A stretch of DNA of 64,000 bases from Antarcticimicrobium sp033791545. GTDB taxonomy: Bacteria; Pseudomonadota; Alphaproteobacteria; Rhodobacterales; Rhodobacteraceae. The translations under genes were made by a program, and so were the position numbers. The notes under the pieces are model-generated. The model saw only the letters and a program-made list of their open reading frames with translations, searched no databases and was not told where the DNA came from. This document shows, piece after piece, positions 8,985 to 17,459 of this stretch (position 1 is its first letter; the number at the start of each line of letters is the position of its first letter). The stretch lies in NCBI GenBank assembly GCA_033791545.1, contig JASJGL010000020.1, positions 28,299 through 92,298 of the forward strand. Reading direction: 5' to 3'.

Positions 8985-9236
8985 TTAGCTGCCCTGATCG
9001 GCGGGCACCTGACGCAGCTGATACACACCTTCGGGCAGATCCAGCGCGGCGGCCAGATCGTGCAGCTGTTCTGGCGACAGGGTGATTTTCTGGACCTGAT
9101 CGGTGCGCGGATCAAGCTGTTCGAGCGTGACGCATTCAGCGAAGGCGTTGATGGTCACGTCTTCCTGCAAGGGACGCTCGCCCTCGTCGACCAGTGTGAT
9201 GACCGTGGCGTCGAATTCGTGTTCGATTGTAAACAT
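8985..9236 (-). CDS. Conserved hypothetical protein, 83 residues
   Basis: A small acidic protein starting MFTIEHEFDATVITLVDEG and ending LPEGVYQLRQVPADQGS. No domain is recognised. The mix of beta-strand-like (VITLVDEG, VTINAF) and helical (EQLHDLAAALDL) segments looks like a genuine folded protein. No clear Shine-Dalgarno sequence precedes 9236. An in-frame ATG at 9308 would add 24 residues, but these look less protein-like. It converges with the DUF167 gene. Confidence 0.6.
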   Translation of the reverse strand: MFTIEHEFDATVITLVDEGERPLQEDVTINAFAECVTLEQLDPRTDQVQKITLSPEQLHDLAAALDLPEGVYQLRQVPADQGS

Positions 9237-9388
9237 GAAAAAACTGTGGCGGTCTGCGCCGGGCTTTGCAAGCGGGATCGTCGCCGCCGGGGTCGTCGCT
9301 GTGATCATCGTCGCAGGGGTGGGGCTGGCGAGGCTGGAGCGCTGTGCTAAGGTCGGTTCGGTCGATCCGGGAAAGAGGTTTTTGCGCG

Positions 9389-10099
9389 ATGGTTCGCATT
9401 CTGATGCTGATGGCTGCGTTGTTCGTCACCGGCTGCGCAACCCTGCCCGCCTCGGGGCCGGGGCCGGGGCAGGGACTGGGGCAAGAGGCGCTGCGCGCCC
9501 GGCGTGACTTTGCCGAAGTGGTGGCCGCGGTCGAGCCGGTGGCGGAACGGGAATGCCGCAGCCGCACCAGTGGGGTGATTTGCGACTTCATGATCCGGGT
9601 CGATCCGAACCCGAGCGATGAGCCGAACGCCTTTCAGACCGTCGATCGGCTGGGGCGGCCGGTGATCCTGTTCACCGCCACGCTGATCGACAGCACCCAG
9701 AACGCGGATGAACTGGCCTTTGTCCTCAGCCATGAGACGGCGCATCACATTCTGGGCCATCTCGACCGGCAGGCGCGCTATGCCGCTGCGGGGGCGGCTA
9801 TCTTTGGCGATATCGCCACACGAGACGGTGCCAACCCCGAGACCGTGCGCCGCGCGCAGGAGATTGGCGCGGCGGTGGGCGCGCGTAGCTTTTCCAAAGA
9901 TTTCGAGTTGGAGGCGGACCAGCTCGGCACCAAGATCGCCTATGATGCCGGGTATGATCCGCTGCGCGGGGCCGCATATTTTTCCCGGCTGCCCGATCCC
10001 GGTGACCGGTTCCTTGGCACCCATCCACCCAATGCGGAGCGGCTCTGGGTGGTGCAGAAAACCATGCGTGCTCTGCAGGCTCCGGGGCTGTCGGGATGA
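9389..10099 (+). CDS. M48-family metallopeptidase lipoprotein
   Basis: A 236-residue envelope zinc peptidase. The N-terminus MVRILMLMAALFVTGC ends in a lipobox with Cys16, implying lipidation and periplasm-facing location. The zinc-binding HETAH is at residues 115-119, and the third ligand Glu175 lies in FELEADQLG, matching M48 (BepA/LoiP-like) enzymes. Relatives assist outer-membrane protein quality control. The start at 9389 gives the signal peptide. The stop overlaps the next start (ATGA), so it is translationally coupled to the IMPACT gene. Confidence 0.9.
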   Translation: MVRILMLMAALFVTGCATLPASGPGPGQGLGQEALRARRDFAEVVAAVEPVAERECRSRTSGVICDFMIRVDPNPSDEPNAFQTVDRLGRPVILFTATLIDSTQNADELAFVLSHETAHHILGHLDRQARYAAAGAAIFGDIATRDGANPETVRRAQEIGAAVGARSFSKDFELEADQLGTKIAYDAGYDPLRGAAYFSRLPDPGDRFLGTHPPNAERLWVVQKTMRALQAPGLSG

Positions 10100-10473
10100 T
10101 CTCGCCAGAGCTGACCCGGCTGGGCGTGATCTTGAGCGATCGCGGCTCTCGCTATGCGGTCAGCGGCGCGCCGGTGAACAGCCGGGCCGAGGTGGACGCC
10201 GCGCTGGCCGCGCTGAAAGCCGACCGCGCCTATGCCAAGGCCACGCACAACACTTGGGGGGCGATGCTGCCGACCGGCGCGCTCAAGTCCGATGATGGCG
10301 AATCCGGGGCCGGGATGGTGATCCTGCGCATGTTGGAGCGGGCCGGGCTGGAGAATCACCTGATCATCGTGACCCGCTGGTATGGCGGCAAGAAGCTGGG
10401 CGGCGACCGGTTCCGCCGGGTGCAGGACGCGGTGCGCGCCTATCTCGAGACTCCCGGGTTGACCAACGGTTGA
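10096..10473 (+). CDS. IMPACT/YigZ-family protein (UPF0029 N-terminal domain)
   Basis: A 125-residue protein. It keeps the IMPACT core: AYAKATHNTWGAML, the SDDGESGAGMVILRML motif, and NHLIIVTRWYGGKKLGGDRF. It lacks the C-terminal DUF1949 ferredoxin-like domain of full-length YigZ (about 200 residues), so this is a short form. A role in ribosome or translation regulation is inferred from the eukaryotic IMPACT protein only. It overlaps the M48 stop by 4 nt. Confidence 0.88.
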   Translation: MISPELTRLGVILSDRGSRYAVSGAPVNSRAEVDAALAALKADRAYAKATHNTWGAMLPTGALKSDDGESGAGMVILRMLERAGLENHLIIVTRWYGGKKLGGDRFRRVQDAVRAYLETPGLTNG

Positions 10474-10545
10474 CCTGCATCAAGGGGCGTTGCGGGCAGG
10501 TTTGCTAGCGTATTTCTGCAATCACCGGCCAAGGAGAGCCCTGAA

Positions 10546-10800
10546 ATGCAGGATCGCGAAACGCTCAGATGTCACGCCGCGTTGGTGGATCGGATGGCCT
10601 CCGCGCTGGGCATTGATCTGGAAGACGCCGCGCTCGCCGGGAGACTGGCGTTTGATGAAATTTCTGATGCGGTTCTACGCTGCACCGGCTGTAGCGACCC
10701 GGCGCAGTGCGCGTCGTGGACCGTGCGCCCGGTTGAGACGACGCCGGGATATTGTAGCAATCGCGATCTGATGATGCGGTTGCGGCAGGGTGCGGATTGA
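10546..10800 (+). CDS. DUF6455-type small cysteine protein, copy 1
   Basis: An 84-residue protein. After a helical N-terminal half, the second half carries Cys-x2-Cys-x5-Cys-x2-Trp followed 12 residues later by a fourth Cys (CTGCSDPAQC...YCSN). This resembles small Rhodobacteraceae DUF6455 proteins as I remember them. The four Cys could bind zinc or an Fe-S cluster; that is inference. AGGAGA lies 8 nt before the ATG. It is first of three tandem paralogues, with a 15-nt gap to the next. Confidence 0.75.
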   Translation: MQDRETLRCHAALVDRMASALGIDLEDAALAGRLAFDEISDAVLRCTGCSDPAQCASWTVRPVETTPGYCSNRDLMMRLRQGAD

Positions 10801-10815
10801 GGTGGGGAGAGGAAG

Positions 10816-11100
10816 ATGACGGCGGTACTGGGGCAGATCATGGCGCATGTCCGGTTGATCGGACGCATGGGCAAGGCGACGGATACGGATCTGATCGGTG
10901 CCTATGAGGCGGGGGATCTGAGTCAGGAGGAATGGGCCGAAATGGTTCAAACCTGCCGGAGCTGTGACTGGGCGGATCAATGTGGCGCTTGGATCGACCG
11001 CCACGGATCGGCGGGTGAAGCCCCAGAACATTGCCCGAATCGGTGCAAATTCAAGGAAGTACAGGCCCGCGCCGCCGCGCGGGCGGATCGGGAGGTGTAG
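10816..11100 (+). CDS. DUF6455-type small cysteine protein, copy 2
   Basis: A 94-residue paralogue of the preceding gene. It has the same helix-then-cysteine layout and the motif Cys-x2-Cys-x5-Cys-x2-Trp (CRSCDWADQCGAW), then Cys at EHCPN plus one extra Cys (NRCKF). The DLSQEEWAEMVQ segment aligns with FDEISDAVL of copy 1 and LSDYHEMIA of copy 3. A purine-rich GGAGAGGAAG precedes the ATG. The stop is 1 nt before copy 3, so the three are almost certainly co-transcribed. Confidence 0.75.
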   Translation: MTAVLGQIMAHVRLIGRMGKATDTDLIGAYEAGDLSQEEWAEMVQTCRSCDWADQCGAWIDRHGSAGEAPEHCPNRCKFKEVQARAAARADREV

Positions 11101-11101
11101 G

Positions 11102-11389
11102 ATGCAAGTCGAAGTTCAGAACGAAGAAGATGACAAGATAGATCATCATTTCTGGCTGACGCGTTCGGTTGCGCGGGTGGCGGGGGTCAACCTGAACCGC
11201 GCCATCGCCAATGGTAGTCTGAGCCTTTCAGACTATCACGAGATGATCGCGGAATGTCAGGTGGGGGGATGCCGCGCCGCCTGCGAGACATGGTTGGCAC
11301 AACAGACCGACTGGCCGACGTCGCCGCCGCCCTATTGCGCCCATGCACGCATTCTTGCCGAGTTGCGCCAGAGGCAGCGCCCGCATTGA
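11102..11389 (+). CDS. DUF6455-type small cysteine protein, copy 3 (shifted cysteine)
   Basis: A 95-residue third paralogue starting MQVEVQNEEDDKIDHHFW. Its cysteine motif differs. The outer two Cys keep the 9-residue spacing and the Trp, but the middle one moves two residues, giving Cys-x4-Cys-x3-Cys-x2-Trp (CQVGGCRAACETW) and a later YCAH. GGAGG lies about 6 nt before the start at 11102. The frame remains open far upstream inside copy 2, but the ribosome site decides this start. Function unknown. Confidence 0.72.
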   Translation: MQVEVQNEEDDKIDHHFWLTRSVARVAGVNLNRAIANGSLSLSDYHEMIAECQVGGCRAACETWLAQQTDWPTSPPPYCAHARILAELRQRQRPH

Positions 11390-11491
11390 GGCGGGCCGCC
11401 TCTGGCGCGTCCCGGTCAGATTTGGGGATAAAGCCATAAATTATTGAGAAATGAACATCACCGGTCAGCGGGCTGTGGGTAAGTCAGTCTC

Positions 11492-12886
11492 TCACGTTTT
11501 GATAATGCGCCCCCAGAGATCATAATCGCTGGCCTCATCGACCTCGACCGTGACGATATCGCCGGGGCTGAGCGCCTCGAACCCTTCGTCGATGAAGAGG
11601 TTGCCATCGATCTCCGGCGCGTCGGCCATGGTGCGGCAGGTGGCGGCGTCATCGTCCACCTCGTCCACGATGACATCACAGCGGCGACCGACCTTGGCCG
11701 CGAGTTTCGCCGCTGAAATCGCCTGCGCCTTTTGCATGAAACGGTCCCAGCGCTCTTGCTTGACCTCTCCGGGCACGTGATCGGGCAAGTCGTTCGAGCG
11801 TGCGCCCGCGACATTTTCATACTTAAAACACCCGATCCGATCGAGCTGGGCCTCGTCCATCCAGTCCAGCAGGGTCTGGAATTCTTCTTCTGTTTCACCG
11901 GGATAGCCGACGATAAAGGTTGAGCGCAGGGTGATATCGGGGCAGATCGCGCGCCAGGCGGCAATTTCGTCCAGCGTCCGCGCCGCCGCAGCTGGCCGCG
12001 CCATCCGCTTCAAGGTGTCGGGATGGGCGTGTTGGAACGGGATGTCGAGATAGGGCAGGATCCCGTTTTTGGTGTCCGCCATCAGCGGGATCAGCTCGCG
12101 CACATGCGGGTAGGGATAGACATAGTGCAGCCGCACCCAAGCGCCAAGCTGTCCCAACTCGCGCGCGAGATCTGTGATATGGCTGCGCACCTCCCGGTTT
12201 TTCCACAGGTTGGTATCATACTTTCGATCCAGTCCGTAAGCGCTTGTATCCTGCGAGATAACCAAGAGTTCGCGCACGCCCGCCTCGACCAGCTTCTCGG
12301 CCTCGCGCAGCACCGCGTGCGCCGGGCGCGATACCAGCCGTCCGCGCATGTCGGGGATGATGCAGAACTTGCACTTGTGATTGCAGCCCTCGGAGATTTT
12401 CAGATAGCTGAAATGGCGCGGCGTCAGCTTCACCCCTGCCGCTGGCAGCAGGTCGACAAAGGGATCGGGATCGGGCGGCACCGCGATGTGCACGGCATCA
12501 AGCACCTGTTCGTATTGATGCGGTCCGGTTACCGCCAGAATGCGTGGGTGATGTTCCCGGATATAATCAGGCTCAGCGCCCAGACAGCCGGTGACGATGA
12601 CCTTGCCGTTTTCCAGCAACGCCTCGCCGATGGCATCGAGCGATTCCGCCTTGGCGCTGTCGAGAAAGCCGCAGGTGTTCACGATCACCGCGTCGGCCCC
12701 GGCATAGTCGGGCGAGACGCCATAGCCTTCGGCGCGCAGCCGCGTCAGGATGCGTTCGCTGTCCACCAGCGCCTTGGGGCAGCCCAGCGACACCATGCCG
12801 ATGGTGGGCTGACCCGCGCGCGGCTTTTCGGCCATGCGAAGCTTGGGGGCGAGGTCGGGGCGTAGGTCTGGCGGGTTGCTGGTCAT
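11492..12886 (-). CDS. rimO: Ribosomal protein uS12 methylthiotransferase
   Basis: A 464-residue radical-SAM enzyme that beta-methylthiolates the conserved Asp of ribosomal protein S12. The N-terminal methylthiotransferase domain has its three Fe-S cysteines in SLGCPKA, NTCGFL and TGCLG. The radical-SAM CxxxCxxC is in GCNHKCKFCIIP, and a C-terminal TRAM-like region ends VEVDEASDYDLWG. The SLGCPKALVDSE opening and the TRAM end separate RimO from MiaB. The start at 12886 lacks a strong ribosome site; Met18 (12835) is a fallback. It is divergent from the AsmA gene. Confidence 0.96.
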   Translation of the reverse strand: MTSNPPDLRPDLAPKLRMAEKPRAGQPTIGMVSLGCPKALVDSERILTRLRAEGYGVSPDYAGADAVIVNTCGFLDSAKAESLDAIGEALLENGKVIVTGCLGAEPDYIREHHPRILAVTGPHQYEQVLDAVHIAVPPDPDPFVDLLPAAGVKLTPRHFSYLKISEGCNHKCKFCIIPDMRGRLVSRPAHAVLREAEKLVEAGVRELLVISQDTSAYGLDRKYDTNLWKNREVRSHITDLARELGQLGAWVRLHYVYPYPHVRELIPLMADTKNGILPYLDIPFQHAHPDTLKRMARPAAAARTLDEIAAWRAICPDITLRSTFIVGYPGETEEEFQTLLDWMDEAQLDRIGCFKYENVAGARSNDLPDHVPGEVKQERWDRFMQKAQAISAAKLAAKVGRRCDVIVDEVDDDAATCRTMADAPEIDGNLFIDEGFEALSPGDIVTVEVDEASDYDLWGRIIKT

Positions 12887-13004
12887 TGCGCGGATATAAA
12901 GGGGCGCGCGCCGACTGCAAAGGGGGCAAAATGTGTCGCCGCGATTGCACCGCGCGGTGCAGGGGCTAAGCTGGGCGCAATTTTGAGTAGAGGGTAAAGA
13001 TTAA

Positions 13005-14936
13005 ATGAAGTGGATTTTTCGCATCCTCGCGATCGTTCTGGTTGCGGTGGCCTTGGCTGTGGTGGGCATTCTTTTTCTGCCGTCCGAGCGCATAGCGCAG
13101 ATCGCCGCCGATCAGATCGAGGCGCAAACCGGTCGCGCGGTACGCTTCGAGGGCGGTGTCCGGGTCTCTGTTTGGCCCGTGCTGGGGGCCGAGACCGGGC
13201 CGGTAACGCTGGCCAACGCCGATTGGGCCGGGGCGGAACCGATGTTGCAGGCCGACGGGTTGGCGATTGGCGTGGATGCTGCGGCGCTGATCGCGGGCAC
13301 GGTCCGGGTGACTCGGATCGTGGCCGAGCGGCCGGTGTTGAACCTGACCACCCGCGCCGACGGGACCGGCAATTGGGTGTTCGGCGCGGGGGTGCCCGCC
13401 CCCACGTCCGAGACCGGTGACTCCACGGTGCCCCCGGTCACGCTGGATCGGCTGGAACTGACCGGCGCACGGCTGTTTTATTCCGATGCCGGGGCGGCGC
13501 CGGTGGCCTTGGGCCCGCTCGATCTGGTTCTGGACTGGCCGCAGGGGCAGGAGGCGGCGGATGTGACCGCGCGGCTCAGCCACAACGGGGCCGTAATCGA
13601 CCTCACGGCGCGGATCGCCGCGATGGAGGGGCTGTTGGCCGGCAAGGTGGTGCCCCTGAGTGCCAGCGCCAGTCTTGGCAAAGCCCAGTTCGATTTTGAC
13701 GGGCGGGCCAGTCTCGCGGGCGCTGCGGCCGGGCGCGTCACCGCCAAGAGTTCGGACACCGCCGCCTTGATGTCGGCCCTCGGGCTGGGCGCGGTGGATT
13801 TGCCCAAGGGAACGGGCCGCTCGGCCGAACTGACGACGGATGCCACCTTTACCACCGATGGTCGCCTGTCGTTGCGCGATATGACACTGGTGCTGGATCA
13901 GAACAGCATCACCGGCGCAGCGGATGTGACCTTGGCCGGAACGCCGCGGGTGGTGGCAGAACTGAGCGCCGGGGCGCTGGATCTGTCGGCGCTGGGCGGC
14001 GGCGAGAGCACCGGCAGCGGCACCGGCAGTAGCGGCGGCGGCAGCGAGGACGGCTGGTCCAAGACCCCGATCGATGCCAGTGCGCTGGGGCTGGTCGATG
14101 GGGTGATCAAGCTGCACGTGCAGAGCATCGATACCGGCACAGTCAAGCTGGGGCCGACCGAGGCGGCGCTGACGCTGGAGCGCGCGCGCGCGGTGCTCAA
14201 GCTCAGCCCGGCCGCCGTCTTTGGCGGTAGCCTGAGCGGAGAGCTTGTCGCCAACGCGCGCAACGGCTTTTCGGTGCGCGGCGATCTGAGCGCCAAGGAC
14301 ATGGATATGACCGCGCTGCTGCGCGACCTCGTAGGGATCGATCGGTTTTCCGGCAAGGGCGAGGCCCGCGTCGCGTTTCTGGGCTCTGGTGCCTCGGTGG
14401 ATGCGCTCATGCGGTCGCTGTCCGGGGAGGGGAGCCTGTCGGTGGGGCGCGGCGTGATCTCGGGGATCGATCTGGACAAGCTGTTCCGCTCTGGCGCGGT
14501 GACGGGGGGCACCACGGTGTTTGACAGTCTGAAGGCCAGCTATCGGATCGAGGGCGGCAATCTGCAGAACGACGATCTGTTGCTGCTGTTGTCGAGCTTC
14601 AAGGTCGCTGGCGCCGGGCGCGTCGGTCTCGGGGCGCGCGATCTGGATTATCTGGTCACCCCGACCGCATTCGAGAGCGAGGACAGCACCGGGTTGCAGG
14701 TGCCGGTGCGCTTTACCGGGCCGTGGTCAAACCCGCGCATCCGCCCTGATCTGGATGCCGCCACCAAGGTGCGGTTGGAGGAGCAGAAGGACAAGCTGGA
14801 GCAGAAAGCCAAGGAGAAGCTGCAGGAAAAGCTGAATCTGACGATCGAGGACGGTCAGAGCACAGAAGAGGCGATCAAGGACCGGCTGGAGGATGAGGCG
14901 GCCAAGCAGCTCAAGAAATTGTTTGGCAGCGACTGA
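13005..14936 (+). CDS. AsmA-family envelope protein
   Basis: A 643-residue protein anchored by one N-terminal membrane helix (residues 4-26), with a large periplasmic part. The region after the helix (AQIAADQIEAQTGRAVRFEG) is the AsmA signature. The C-terminal AsmA_2-like region (residues 450-560) contains LSGEGSLSVGRGVISGIDLDKLF. Relatives are bridge-like lipid-transfer or outer-membrane-assembly factors. A Gly/Ser-rich linker (about 327-345) and a highly charged Lys/Glu helix near the end (RLEEQKDKLEQKAKEKLQEK) are visible. Gene start: AGAGGGTAAAG then ATG. Confidence 0.9.
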   Translation: MKWIFRILAIVLVAVALAVVGILFLPSERIAQIAADQIEAQTGRAVRFEGGVRVSVWPVLGAETGPVTLANADWAGAEPMLQADGLAIGVDAAALIAGTVRVTRIVAERPVLNLTTRADGTGNWVFGAGVPAPTSETGDSTVPPVTLDRLELTGARLFYSDAGAAPVALGPLDLVLDWPQGQEAADVTARLSHNGAVIDLTARIAAMEGLLAGKVVPLSASASLGKAQFDFDGRASLAGAAAGRVTAKSSDTAALMSALGLGAVDLPKGTGRSAELTTDATFTTDGRLSLRDMTLVLDQNSITGAADVTLAGTPRVVAELSAGALDLSALGGGESTGSGTGSSGGGSEDGWSKTPIDASALGLVDGVIKLHVQSIDTGTVKLGPTEAALTLERARAVLKLSPAAVFGGSLSGELVANARNGFSVRGDLSAKDMDMTALLRDLVGIDRFSGKGEARVAFLGSGASVDALMRSLSGEGSLSVGRGVISGIDLDKLFRSGAVTGGTTVFDSLKASYRIEGGNLQNDDLLLLLSSFKVAGAGRVGLGARDLDYLVTPTAFESEDSTGLQVPVRFTGPWSNPRIRPDLDAATKVRLEEQKDKLEQKAKEKLQEKLNLTIEDGQSTEEAIKDRLEDEAAKQLKKLFGSD

Positions 14937-14950
14937 GGTTGGAAGGGGGG

Positions 14951-15013
14951 ATTACCAAGGGACGCGCCTGCGGCGCGTGCCTTCGGCGAGAGTATTTTCA
15001 GCCAGAAAAAGCG
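14951..15013. repeat. Putative dispersed intergenic element (hairpin plus GAGAGTATTTT)
   Basis: After the AsmA stop there is a 7-bp hairpin, ACGCGCC (14962-14968) with GGCGCGT (14972-14978). It is followed by CTTCGGCGAGAGTATTTT and CAGCCAGAAAAAG. From memory, very similar hairpin plus GAGTATTT sequences are scattered after genes in Rhodobacteraceae genomes. Only one copy is in this window, so its repeat nature cannot be shown here. Confidence 0.35.
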
Positions 15014-15050
15014 GGGGTCGGAAAAGTTGGGGCTGCCAAAAAGGGGGGCG

Positions 15051-15086
15051 GTAAAAGAGGGGCGAGGACGTTCGCCCCTCTTCGCT
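15051..15086 (-). terminator. Intrinsic terminator of the capsule/KDO operon
   Basis: A perfect 11-bp stem: 15055-15065 (AAGAGGGGCGA) with 15072-15082, and a 6-nt loop. Read on the reverse strand the stem ends in CTCTTTT, giving a short U-tract. It lies 24 nt after the stop of the phosphomannomutase gene. On the forward strand it lacks a T-run, though it may also slow transcription from the AsmA gene. Confidence 0.8.
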
Positions 15087-15105
15087 GTTCAAATCCTCGG
15101 GGGTG

Positions 15106-16602
15106 TCAGATCCGCTGGTCGTAATCGCCGACCGAGGGTTCGGTGCGGATCACCGCGTCGATATCGGTGAAGATGGCGCGCATCTCGTCCTCACTTTGTG
15201 CGCTTTCGCAGACCACGACCAGATTGGGCGTGTTCGAACTGGCGCGCACCAATCCCCAAGAGCCATTGTCAAGTATGACGCGGGCCCCGTTCACGGTGAC
15301 CACCTCCTTGATGGCGCGGCCTGCGACGGTCTCGCCGGCCTCATGCTTGGCGACCAGTTTCTGCACTAGACGCGCCAGCACATCGTATTTCTCACCATCG
15401 GCGCAATAGGGCGACATGGTGGGGGTGGACCAGGTTTTGGGCAGGGCCTTGCGCAGATCTGACATCGACATGTCGGGGTTGCGCTCCATCAATTTGCAGA
15501 TCTCGACCGCGACACGCATGCCGCAATCATAGCCGCGCCCGATCGGTTCCGCCAAGAAGTAGTGGCCGGACTTTTCGAAGCCTGCCAGCGCGCCGAGTTC
15601 CTTGACCCGGCGTTTCATGTGGGAATGCCCGGTCTTCCAGTAATCGGCCTTGGCCCCGTGCTTGATCAGTTCGGGGTCAGAGGCAAACAGGCCAGTGGAT
15701 TTCACATCCGCGACAAAGGTGGAGTTGGGATAGATCTTGGCCAGATCGCGGGCCATGATCACGCCGACCTTGTCGGCAAAGATCTCTTCGCCCTCGTCAT
15801 CGACCACGCCGCAGCGGTCGCCGTCCCCGTCGAAGCCGAGCGCCAGATCGGCGTCGCTGGCCAGCACGGTTTTCGCCATGTCATGCAGCATGTGCATGTC
15901 TTCGGGGTTCGGGTTGTAGTGTGGAAAGGTATAGTCGAGGTCGTTGTGGCTTGGCACCACCTCGACGCCGATGCGTTCAAACACCTCGGGCGCAAAGGCG
16001 CTCGCGGTGCCATTGCCGGTGGCGCAGACCACCTTGAGCTTGCGGGTCATCTTGAAGTCGCCGACCAGATCGTCGAGATAGGCCTCTTTCACCCCTTCGA
16101 CGAATTCATAACCGCCGCCGGGGGCTTGGGCGCCGTGACCTGACAGCACGATTTCTTTCAGTTCCGACATTTCGTCCGGGCCGTGGGTTAACGGGCGTTC
16201 AAAGCCCATCTTGACCCCGGTCCAGCCGTTCGGGTTGTGGCTGGCCGTGACCATGGCCACCGCTGGCACATTGAGGTGAAACTGGGCGAAATAGGCCATC
16301 GGTGACACTGCCGGGCCGATATCCTTGACGTGAATGCCGGCCTGCATCAACCCGAGAACCAGCGCGTTCTTGATCGCCAGCGAATAGTCGCGGTAATCGT
16401 TGGCCACGGCAATGACGGGGTCGATGCCATGGCGGCGCATCTGGGTGCCAAGGCCAAGGCCCAGCGCGGTCATGCCGGGCAGGTTGATCTCTTCCGGGTA
16501 TTTCCAGCGGGCGTCATATTCACGAAAGCCGGTCGGCTTGATCATCGGAAGTTTCAGAAAATCCCAAGTATTGGGCGTCACCTCATAAAGCGGGCGGGTC
16601 AT
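15106..16602 (-). CDS. Phosphomannomutase/phosphoglucomutase
   Basis: A 498-residue alpha-D-phosphohexomutase that converts hexose-6-phosphate to hexose-1-phosphate for sugar-nucleotide and polysaccharide synthesis. The catalytic phosphoserine loop is TASHNPNGWTG (Ser121), the magnesium-binding loop is FDGDGDRCG (about 255-262), and the sugar-binding and phosphate-binding regions are FEKSGHYF and RASSNTPNLVV. It is last in an operon with kdsA and the capsule exporter genes (19-nt gap), followed by a terminator, so it probably supplies capsule or LPS precursors. Glucose versus mannose preference cannot be decided. Confidence 0.92.
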   Translation of the reverse strand: MTRPLYEVTPNTWDFLKLPMIKPTGFREYDARWKYPEEINLPGMTALGLGLGTQMRRHGIDPVIAVANDYRDYSLAIKNALVLGLMQAGIHVKDIGPAVSPMAYFAQFHLNVPAVAMVTASHNPNGWTGVKMGFERPLTHGPDEMSELKEIVLSGHGAQAPGGGYEFVEGVKEAYLDDLVGDFKMTRKLKVVCATGNGTASAFAPEVFERIGVEVVPSHNDLDYTFPHYNPNPEDMHMLHDMAKTVLASDADLALGFDGDGDRCGVVDDEGEEIFADKVGVIMARDLAKIYPNSTFVADVKSTGLFASDPELIKHGAKADYWKTGHSHMKRRVKELGALAGFEKSGHYFLAEPIGRGYDCGMRVAVEICKLMERNPDMSMSDLRKALPKTWSTPTMSPYCADGEKYDVLARLVQKLVAKHEAGETVAGRAIKEVVTVNGARVILDNGSWGLVRASSNTPNLVVVCESAQSEDEMRAIFTDIDAVIRTEPSVGDYDQRI

Positions 16603-16621
16603 ACGGTCTGGTCCTCAAATC

Positions 16622-17455
16622 TCAAATTACAATTGGGTTGGCCTTGGCCAATGCATCGAAGCGCATCAGCGTGTTGATCAGTGCGCCCATCTGGTCCAGC
16701 GGGATCATGTTGGGCCCGTCCGAGGGGGCGGTGTCGGGGTTTTCATGGGTTTCGATGAACACGGCCGCGACCCCCAGCGCGACGGCCGCACGGGCCATCA
16801 CGGGGGCGAATTCGCGTTGCCCGCCAGACGAACTGCCTTGGCCGCCGGGTTGTTGCACCGAATGGGTGGCGTCCATCACCACGGGATAGCCGGTTTTCGC
16901 CATGATCGGCAGAGATCGCATATCCGCCACCAGCGTGTTGTAGCCGAAAGAGGTGCCGCGTTCGGTCAGCAGGATGCGGGTGTTCCCCGTGCTCTCGATC
17001 TTGGTGATGATGTTGCCCATCTCCCAAGGGGCGAGGAACTGCCCTTTCTTGACGTTGACGACCGCGCCGGTGCGCCCCGCTGCAAGCAGCATGTCGGTTT
17101 GGCGGCACAAGAAGGCCGGGATCTGCAGGATGTCCACCACTTCGGCGGCGCGGGCGCATTGTTCCTCGGTGTGGACATCGGTCAGCACCGGGATGTCGAA
17201 TGTCTTGCGGATATCATCGAGCACCGCGAGCCCGGCATCGATGCCCATGCCCCGCTTGCCGCCAAGCGAGGTGCGGTTGGCCTTGTCGTAAGAGGCCTTG
17301 AACACATACTGCGCGCCGGCGGCGGCGCAGATTTCCTGCATTTGACCGGCGATCATCTGTGCATGATCGCGGCTTTCAAGCTGGCAAGGGCCTGCTATGA
17401 CGGTCAATGGCCGATCATTCCCGATCGTCAGACCGGCGACGTCTACGTGTTTCAT
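16622..17455 (-). CDS. kdsA: 3-deoxy-8-phosphooctulonate synthase (KDO-8-P synthase)
   Basis: A 277-residue TIM-barrel enzyme condensing arabinose-5-phosphate and phosphoenolpyruvate to KDO-8-phosphate. Family motifs are GPCQLESRDHAQ, FKASYDKANRTS, GKRGMGIDAGL, DVHTEEQ, IPAFLCRQTDML, NVKKGQFLAPW, ERGTSFGYNTLV, MDATHSVQQPGG and FIETHENP. It sits 4 nt after the kpsE stop in a capsule operon. KDO is needed both for lipid A cores and for the KDO linker of ABC-exported capsules, so this could be a dedicated or the only copy. Confidence 0.97.
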   Translation of the reverse strand: MKHVDVAGLTIGNDRPLTVIAGPCQLESRDHAQMIAGQMQEICAAAGAQYVFKASYDKANRTSLGGKRGMGIDAGLAVLDDIRKTFDIPVLTDVHTEEQCARAAEVVDILQIPAFLCRQTDMLLAAGRTGAVVNVKKGQFLAPWEMGNIITKIESTGNTRILLTERGTSFGYNTLVADMRSLPIMAKTGYPVVMDATHSVQQPGGQGSSSGGQREFAPVMARAAVALGVAAVFIETHENPDTAPSDGPNMIPLDQMGALINTLMRFDALAKANPIVI

Positions 17456-17459
17456 GAGA

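Noticed and set aside
9235..9507. Forward-strand peptide starting MKKLWRSAPGFASGIVAAGVVAVIIVAG, with a membrane-like helix
   Set aside because: No ribosome site. It runs out of frame into the well-supported M48 gene and overlaps the start of the reverse-strand small gene. The hydrophobic run is short and Ala/Val/Gly-rich, so probably fortuitous.
15083..15105. GTTCAAATCC, resembling a tRNA T-arm
   Set aside because: The flanking bases do not form a 5-bp stem and no anticodon or acceptor arms are present; it is sequence beside a terminator.
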